A stretch of DNA of 64,000 nt from UBA1924 sp963976625 (GTDB lineage: Bacteria > Planctomycetota > Phycisphaerae > Phycisphaerales > UBA1924): contig CAXBLA010000007.1 of the NCBI GenBank assembly GCA_963976625.1, positions 1-64,000 of the forward strand, in the 5' to 3' direction. A program made the position numbers and the translations under genes. Below, one piece after another: positions 58,447 to 64,000 of the stretch. The notes beneath the pieces are model-generated. The model did not search any database. It saw only the letters and a list, made by a program, of their open reading frames with translations, and was not told the origin of the DNA. Position 1 is the first letter of the stretch. Every line of letters starts with the position of its first letter.

Positions 58447-60599
58447 ACCGTTGGGCCCGCCATCTTGGCACGCAGCCTTGATCGTATCATAATCGCCGCC
58501 AGATTCAGCCCGAAAACAATGGTTAAAAACAGCAGCGTCGTCGTCCACACCATCGGGCGGGCGGCCTGCGAATCCGGGCTCTGGAAACCCAAGTCAAAGA
58601 TATGGAACCCGAGGTGCATAAAGCTCTGGTCCGCGTGGATAAACGGGGCACTCGTCGAGATCGGCAGGTCCTGATTGAGCTTCACCGCACCGACAAGCAT
58701 CAGCGGCGCGACCTCGCCGGCCCCGCGGGCCATCGCCAAGATCGCCCCCGTCAAGATCCCCGGCATCGCACCGGGCAGCACGATCCGACGCATCGTCTGC
58801 CATTTGGATGCCCCGCACCCGTAGCTGCCTTCACGCATCGAGTTGGGCACCGCGGCGATCGCCTCTTCGGTCGCCACAATCACCACGGGCAGCGTGAGCA
58901 GCGCGAGCGTCAAAGACGCCCAGAGCATCCCGCGAGCCCCAAAGGTCGGCGTGCCGTCCTGCGCTCGTGCCTCGTAGAGCCCGTGGAAGTACGGGATCTT
59001 GGTGATCAGCACCACCCCAAGCACAAAGACCACGATCCAGATTAGCCACGACACCCGCTGCATCCAGATATGAAAACCCGTCGCGACCTTGCCCGGATCG
59101 GGCTTGCTCCACAGCTTGGCGGCGAATCCGCCCACAAACAACGCCCCGAGGAGCACAAAGATCCCCCACCATGCACCATCGCCGAGCCGAGCATCAAGCG
59201 AAGGCCCGGTGTCCACATACCCACCAACGGTGTAGCAGAAGAACCCGAGCCCGAACACGCCATAAACAATACTGGGCACGCCCGCGAGGTTGTTGACCGC
59301 GATGCGGATCATGCTGGTGATCAGCCCCTGCTTGGCGTATTCGCGGAGGTACAACGCCGCGATCACACCCATCGGGGTCACGAAGATCGTCAGCAGCAGC
59401 GTGAGGATCACGGTCCCGACGATCACCGGGAACACCCCGCCCTCGGTGTTGGCCTCGCGTGGATACGCCGAGAGGTACTCCCACCAACGGGAGAAGAACA
59501 CGCCGGCCTTGCCGCCCAGCGACAGCTCGTTGGCCCGCACGATCCGCACGACCTGGCTCATGTACATCGGCTCATCGCTGAGCGTCTGCGAGATCGGCGC
59601 GAAGTGATTCGTCGTCGGCTCCACCACGACCAAGCGATGCAACGCGTTTTGGGCTTCGATGGCGTGGATCGTCGCCAGCACCCCGTCGTAGGCCTCGAGC
59701 AGTTCGGTCTCTTGCTGAGCAACCTCCGCCCGCAGCGTTTCGAGCCCCTGCTCGTCGAGGGCCTTGCCGGTCCACGGGCTGGCGATGAGCATCGTCAGGG
59801 CGAGCATGATCGCGCTGATCACGCCCGTCGCCCGGATCAGTTGTCCTTGGCGGGCCTTGGTTGATCCGATCTCGGTGCCCAAGTGGCGGCACCGGACGAC
59901 CAGCCCGATGCACCCGCACAGCAACACCGCGAACACACCCCAGAGCCCCCAGCCGAGCCGGAAGAGTCCCTCGCCCCCGCGCTGGCTCTGGATCTCCGCC
60001 TGGCTGAGCCCGAGCCGGAGCGATTCGATCTTGGCGTTGATCGATCCCAGATCGTTGCTCTTGAGGCGCTCGATCTCGTCGCGGCGCTCCATCGCTTCGT
60101 TGAGGAGCCCCGGGTACTGCTTGTACACTGCCTGAGGCCCATCGGCAACCACCCGCTCGTTGCCATCTTCATCGCGCTCAATAATCGACTCGGGGATCCC
60201 AAACCACACGCCCCAAGCCTGACGCTCGAGCATCAACGCGTCCTTGGGTGTTTCGATCTGTGCGATCGAATCATCCTCGACCCAGCGAAACGACTCCTGA
60301 CCGATATCGCGGTTGCCCACGCGGTAGAGCGTCCGCATGGCATCGGTCTCGGCGACGCGTTCGTGCTCGGTCGCGATCCCGAGGATCACCTCGCCGTCGT
60401 CGAGCGTCACCCGCTCGATGGGCGCGGGCCAAAAGGTCGTCGAGCCGTTGATCAACACCATCGCAAGCAGTGTCGTGATCATCGTCAGGCACAAGACCAA
60501 CGCCCCGCCCGTGAGCCAGACCATCGGCTCACCGATCGCGCTGGGCAGTGTTCGTCTGCGGGTGGTCGTGGCCGTCGTGTTGTTGGGCTGCTCGCTCAT
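58443..60599 (-). CDS. pstA: Phosphate ABC transporter permease PstA, enlarged
   Basis: A 718-residue protein compared with about 300 in E. coli. The C-terminal ~330 residues are the permease, with TPMGVIAALYLREYAKQGLI, NNLAGVPSIVYGVFGLGFFC, and the EAA loop EEAIAAVPNSMREGSYGCGA. The N-terminal ~390 residues contain a membrane helix at about 32-52, an outer part with a predicted coiled coil (ERLKSNDLGSINAKIESLRL), then two more helices (FAVLLCGCIGLVV, AIMLALTMLIAS). Both ends overlap neighbours by ATGA, so pstC-pstA-pstB are translationally coupled. Confidence 0.94.
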   Translation of the reverse strand: MSEQPNNTTATTTRRRTLPSAIGEPMVWLTGGALVLCLTMITTLLAMVLINGSTTFWPAPIERVTLDDGEVILGIATEHERVAETDAMRTLYRVGNRDIGQESFRWVEDDSIAQIETPKDALMLERQAWGVWFGIPESIIERDEDGNERVVADGPQAVYKQYPGLLNEAMERRDEIERLKSNDLGSINAKIESLRLGLSQAEIQSQRGGEGLFRLGWGLWGVFAVLLCGCIGLVVRCRHLGTEIGSTKARQGQLIRATGVISAIMLALTMLIASPWTGKALDEQGLETLRAEVAQQETELLEAYDGVLATIHAIEAQNALHRLVVVEPTTNHFAPISQTLSDEPMYMSQVVRIVRANELSLGGKAGVFFSRWWEYLSAYPREANTEGGVFPVIVGTVILTLLLTIFVTPMGVIAALYLREYAKQGLITSMIRIAVNNLAGVPSIVYGVFGLGFFCYTVGGYVDTGPSLDARLGDGAWWGIFVLLGALFVGGFAAKLWSKPDPGKVATGFHIWMQRVSWLIWIVVFVLGVVLITKIPYFHGLYEARAQDGTPTFGARGMLWASLTLALLTLPVVIVATEEAIAAVPNSMREGSYGCGASKWQTMRRIVLPGAMPGILTGAILAMARGAGEVAPLMLVGAVKLNQDLPISTSAPFIHADQSFMHLGFHIFDLGFQSPDSQAARPMVWTTTLLFLTIVFGLNLAAIMIRSRLRAKMAGPTV

Positions 60600-63451
60600 A
60601 GGCCGGCAATCCTCGCTCTGACCACACGCCGGACAAGCTCGGCAAGGGTGTTAATCACAAAGGTCATCACGAAGAGCACTAAACCACAAAGGAACAGCAC
60701 GCGGTAGTGCGTCTCGTCTTTGGGTGCCTCGGGCAACTCCACGGCGATGTTGGCCGCCAGTGTTCTGAACCCCGAGAAGATATTCCAGTCCATCTCCGGC
60801 GTATTCCCCGTCGCCATCAGCACGATCATCGTCTCGCCCACCGCACGCCCGAACCCGATCATGCACGCCGAGAAGATCCCCGACGCCGCCACCGGCATCA
60901 CGATCCGCACCGCTGTTTGCCATGGTGTTGCCCCCGCGCCCAATGAAGCCGTCCGCAAGGTCATCGGGACCGCCTGGAGCGCGTCCTCAGAAATCGTAAA
61001 GATAATCGGAATCACCGCGAAGCCCATAATGATCGCGACGACCAAAGTGTTGCGTGGGCTGAACGATCCAAACACCGAATCACGCGGGTCGTACCCCATC
61101 GACTCGGCAAATACCGCCATCATCGACGCGAGCCCAAGGCTCAGCCCCAGCAGCACGACAAACTTGCTCAGCACAACCACGCCGCCATAGAGCGCACTGC
61201 GTTCGCTGATCAGCAAATCAATCTTGCGTCGGATCAGCAACGCCTGAGCGATCCAAACGATGATGCACGCCAGCGGGAAGAACACGACCGTCCAGCCCGG
61301 GCGTGCCCGTCCGTATTCGTCGTTGAGCCAGCGGGCCAGATTCCCCGTCTCGAGCCCGACTTCGTTGAGCGCCTGAGAATGATCTCCGCCCTCGATCGGC
61401 TCGACGACCACGCCGTAGTCCACGCCCATCCCGATCGCACGCAGCCTGCGCACAGTCCGCGTGTTGTAGCTCGCATCGCCCGACCAGCTCGGGAGCCGAT
61501 CGCTGGGCACATCCTCGATCGCGCCCGCGAGCATCGCACCATCGAAGGCGTCGGGCGCAAACCAAGACTTGACCACCAGCGGCCCGATGTACATGCTCGC
61601 ACCCGCACCGACCAAGGCCGCAAGCCCGACGAGCATCAGATGATGCCCGGAGCGTGTCCGCAAGCGATACGAGAGCGGGATCAGCTGCCACAAATGCGCA
61701 GCCGTCAGGATCATCAGCGGGAACACCACCAGCCCCATCACGAAGGTCGACAGATGAGCCGCCACAAACGGGGCCACCACCATCGCCGCGATGAACCCGA
61801 GCACCACCGAGGGCAGCGAGGCCATCAGCTCCACCGTTGGCTTGACCTTTCGGCGCACACGCTTGGAGATAAACTCGCTTGAATACACGGCCGCGAACAC
61901 CGCGATAGGAATCGCGAACAGCATCGCAAAGACCGTCGCCTTGAGCGTCCCAAAGATCAACGGCATCAAACTCAGCTTGATCTCCGAAGCATCGTCGCCC
62001 GACGAAGACTGATACACATACTCGGGCTCTTCGACACCCTCATAGTGCACCCGCCCGAACAACGCATTCACGCTGAACTCCGGGTAGCCCGGCTCGATCT
62101 CATGGAATGCGTATGATCCGTCTTGGCCCATGACCGCCACGCCGTTGTTCTTGGGAGCGATCGCCACCAGCGTCGGGTTGTCCACCCCGCTCTTGAAACG
62201 AGCGATAAGCTTCTCGCTGGTCATGTGGATCAGCTCGACCACGCCATCGCTGTGGAGCACGGCGATCGAGCGATCCCGATCGCTCGGCGTCATCGCCACC
62301 ACCGGCCCGTGGGTCGAGGTGATCTTGTGCGAACGCACCAGCATCATCTCATCAGCGGTCGAGCCGGTTTTATCTTTCGCAACATGGAACGACCAGATCG
62401 AGCCGTTCTCGAACCCGAAGAGCATCGTCTGACCGCCAAGGAGCATGTTGGCGGTGGTGATCTGGTGATGGTCTTCGCCGATCTGGATCGTTTCGATGAG
62501 CTCGAAGCCGCCGCGACCGATCCGGGCGTAGCGCTCGCACCGACCGTCCTTCCAGACGCAGATCACATGGTCGCCGTCGGCGGTCACCTCGAACCAGTCG
62601 GGCAGTGAAGATGTATCCTTGAGCGTAAACGACTGGGTCTTGAGCTTGAGTGTCGGCTTGCCGCCACCGAGCGGGCGGATGGTGCGGACGGTGTTGACCA
62701 AAGCCGTGCCGTCTTCTCGCAGGGCGGCCATGATCATCTTCCCGGTCGGGTCTCTCCGATAATCGATCGCGACGACCGGGCCGCTGCCTTCTTTGAGCTC
62801 GATCGCATCGCCGAAGTCACTCACGAGCTCGACCTGTCGCCCACGCCCGGGCTCAAGATGCTCGATGTATCCCCACGGGGCGGGCTCGATGACCCGTTCG
62901 TACTCGCCTTCCCCGTGATGACCACCGGCATGGGTATCGACATGCCCACCGACATGCCCATCAACAGGCTCGCCGGCTTGTTGACCGTCTTGGCCCTCAA
63001 TCGCAATCGGCTCAGAGGCATACTCGAACGATCCGAGCTGGACACTCCCATCCGCGTACCCGACCGCGACCACATCGCCATCGCGGGCGAAGCTCATGGC
63101 TGTGGGCTTGGCCTCTTTGTCAGCAACCGAACGCACGCCGTCGCTGAGCCCGGTCTCGAGCATCATCGCGGAGTATTCCAGCCCCTCACCGATCACGGCC
63201 ATGTGCTGGGTGTAGGGATCGATCATGATCCGCGCCGAGTCGGTCAACGCGGTTGTTTGCCCGGTGATCTCCTCGCCGACCTGCCCGCGGGCGAACAGCG
63301 GGAGCACCACCCAGACCAGATACAGGCAGATGCCCAGCACGGCCGCGAGCACCAGAAACCCGCCGGTCGTGACCACGAACTCGGCCAACGAGTCCATCGC
63401 GTGGAGCCGGCGCGACGCGTTGCTGCGGGTTTTCGAGTCCGATGTTGCCAT
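60596..63451 (-). CDS. pstC: Phosphate ABC transporter permease PstC, with large periplasmic beta-propeller-like domain
   Basis: A 951-residue protein compared with about 320 in E. coli. The first membrane helix is at about 31-53. The outer segment to about residue 500 has repeated blade-like motifs (VVAVGYADGSVQLGSFEYAS, MLLGGQTMLFGFENGSIWSF, DRSIAVLHSDGVVELIHMTS) and a histidine-rich stretch at 160-183. The permease half (PLIFGTLKATVFAMLFAIPI, ELMASLPSVVLGFIAAMVVA, EDALQAVPMTLRTASLGAGA) follows, with its own periplasmic insertion. Pseudomonads also have enlarged PstC, but the propeller-like part here is larger. Confidence 0.93.
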   Translation of the reverse strand: MATSDSKTRSNASRRLHAMDSLAEFVVTTGGFLVLAAVLGICLYLVWVVLPLFARGQVGEEITGQTTALTDSARIMIDPYTQHMAVIGEGLEYSAMMLETGLSDGVRSVADKEAKPTAMSFARDGDVVAVGYADGSVQLGSFEYASEPIAIEGQDGQQAGEPVDGHVGGHVDTHAGGHHGEGEYERVIEPAPWGYIEHLEPGRGRQVELVSDFGDAIELKEGSGPVVAIDYRRDPTGKMIMAALREDGTALVNTVRTIRPLGGGKPTLKLKTQSFTLKDTSSLPDWFEVTADGDHVICVWKDGRCERYARIGRGGFELIETIQIGEDHHQITTANMLLGGQTMLFGFENGSIWSFHVAKDKTGSTADEMMLVRSHKITSTHGPVVAMTPSDRDRSIAVLHSDGVVELIHMTSEKLIARFKSGVDNPTLVAIAPKNNGVAVMGQDGSYAFHEIEPGYPEFSVNALFGRVHYEGVEEPEYVYQSSSGDDASEIKLSLMPLIFGTLKATVFAMLFAIPIAVFAAVYSSEFISKRVRRKVKPTVELMASLPSVVLGFIAAMVVAPFVAAHLSTFVMGLVVFPLMILTAAHLWQLIPLSYRLRTRSGHHLMLVGLAALVGAGASMYIGPLVVKSWFAPDAFDGAMLAGAIEDVPSDRLPSWSGDASYNTRTVRRLRAIGMGVDYGVVVEPIEGGDHSQALNEVGLETGNLARWLNDEYGRARPGWTVVFFPLACIIVWIAQALLIRRKIDLLISERSALYGGVVVLSKFVVLLGLSLGLASMMAVFAESMGYDPRDSVFGSFSPRNTLVVAIIMGFAVIPIIFTISEDALQAVPMTLRTASLGAGATPWQTAVRIVMPVAASGIFSACMIGFGRAVGETMIVLMATGNTPEMDWNIFSGFRTLAANIAVELPEAPKDETHYRVLFLCGLVLFVMTFVINTLAELVRRVVRARIAGL
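62903..62974 (-). repeat. Histidine/glycine-rich segment in PstC
   Basis: Residues 160-183 of PstC contain five histidines at 166, 170, 174, 178 and 179 in a GHVGGHVDTHAGGHHGEG context, spaced by four residues. It lies outside the membrane and looks like a metal-binding loop. It is absent from ordinary PstC proteins. Confidence 0.6.
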
Positions 63452-63554
63452 GGTGTTCGATTCGCGGGGATGAATTCGTTCTTGAAATGAGCAGGCGGGC
63501 TCTCGCCCGCCGGCTCAGTATAGAGATTGATTGGATGCTGTGGTTCAACCCGAC

Positions 63555-64000
63555 TTAAAAATCGGCTTCGATCTTGAGCTTCTCGAGATCTTCACGAGCG
63601 ACCGAGGTCGGCACGGGGAAGTATCCGTCCTTGGCAACCACTTCTTGGCCCTGCTTGGAGAAGATCAGCTTGATGAACTCTGCACGCAGAGGATCAGTGA
63701 TCCCGACGGCTGGGTCAGCGTTCACATACAGGTAGAGGAAGCGTGCGATGGGGTATTCGCCCGAGAGCGCATTTTCTGCGTTGGCATCGAATGCCTCGTC
63801 GCCAGTTTCCTGGGACACGGCCAAAGCCTTGACACCAGCGGTCTTGTAGCCAAGGCCCGAGTAGCCGATACCGAACTTATCGCCGGTCACGCCCTGGACC
63901 ACGGCCGATGAACCGGGCTGCTCCTTGACGGATGCCTTGAAGTCGTTGCCCTGAAGCCCAACCTTCTTGAAGTACCCGTAGGTGCCCGAAGCCGAGTTGC
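63555..64000 (-). CDS. pstS: Phosphate-binding protein PstS (5' end outside window)
   Basis: The frame enters at the right edge and stops at 63555, giving about 148 C-terminal residues. NSASGTYGYFKK carries the SGT phosphate-binding loop, followed by SSAVVQGVTGDKFGIGYSGL and the end REDLEKLKIEADF. This is the periplasmic phosphate receptor of the Pst system. It is 103 bases upstream of pstC. Signal peptide and start are outside the window. Confidence 0.95.
   Translation of the reverse strand, partial: NSASGTYGYFKKVGLQGNDFKASVKEQPGSSAVVQGVTGDKFGIGYSGLGYKTAGVKALAVSQETGDEAFDANAENALSGEYPIARFLYLYVNADPAVGITDPLRAEFIKLIFSKQGQEVVAKDGYFPVPTSVAREDLEKLKIEADF

Overview
The window is GC-rich, densely coded bacterial chromosome and looks like a Planctomycetota genome of the class Phycisphaerae. 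The class call rests on several things read in the sequence: a type II pseudopilin with the characteristic FTLIELLVVIAIIALLIGILL start, a second prepilin-like ectodomain built into a putative anti-sigma factor, two proteins with a CxxCGY/CxxCG zinc ribbon of the kind common in that group, several ECF sigma factors, and two GroELs in one chaperone operon. I see no rRNA, tRNA, CRISPR array, transposase or phage gene. The window begins inside one gene (a secreted protein) and ends inside another (pstS).

Layout. 1-2 kb: a partial secreted protein, then a translationally coupled pair (TPR protein plus a sigma-70-like protein with a C-terminal membrane segment). 2-9.4 kb: exported peroxiredoxin-like protein, HrpA helicase, BtpA-family protein, and a POT peptide transporter ending in a zinc ribbon. 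9.5-11.1 kb: rpmI-rplT and an M50 metalloprotease on the minus strand. 11.3-15.7 kb: two ECF sigma/anti-sigma modules facing away from each other. 15.6-26.1 kb: a tRNA-binding OB-fold protein, then an eight-gene minus-strand operon (VWA, repeat protein, ExbB, ExbD, ExbD, repeat protein, J-like membrane protein, exported protein) in which every junction overlaps. This operon is the strongest candidate for an undescribed system. 26.3-27.7 kb: pyrH-frr. 27.8-36 kb: SppA, zinc-ribbon membrane protein, orphan MoxR ATPase, large FAD/Fe-S dehydrogenase, pseudopilin. 36.4-37.6 kb: RidA and a small transaldolase. 37.7-47.8 kb: a long minus-strand chaperone operon (groEL2, two AT-richer small genes, groES, groEL1, macro-domain protein, dnaJ, grpE, FmdB-like, acpS, beta-propeller, acyl-activating enzyme). 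48-52 kb: nuoA, DUF2752, two lipoproteins, a glycosyltransferase-like protein and a low-molecular-weight tyrosine phosphatase, followed by an AT-rich gene that looks acquired. 53-57.3 kb: sucA-sucB. 57.5-64 kb: pstS-pstC-pstA-pstB, with very large PstC and PstA.

How the parts fit. The ExbB/ExbD pair would supply proton-motive force to a periplasmic machine made of the VWA and helical-repeat proteins. The chaperone operon covers both Hsp60 and Hsp40/GrpE functions and carries a hairpin over the groES ribosome-binding site that could act as a temperature sensor. The two sigma/anti-sigma modules and the membrane-tethered sigma-like protein point to heavy use of envelope-to-transcription signalling. 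All functional statements come from reading motifs and context; no database search was possible.
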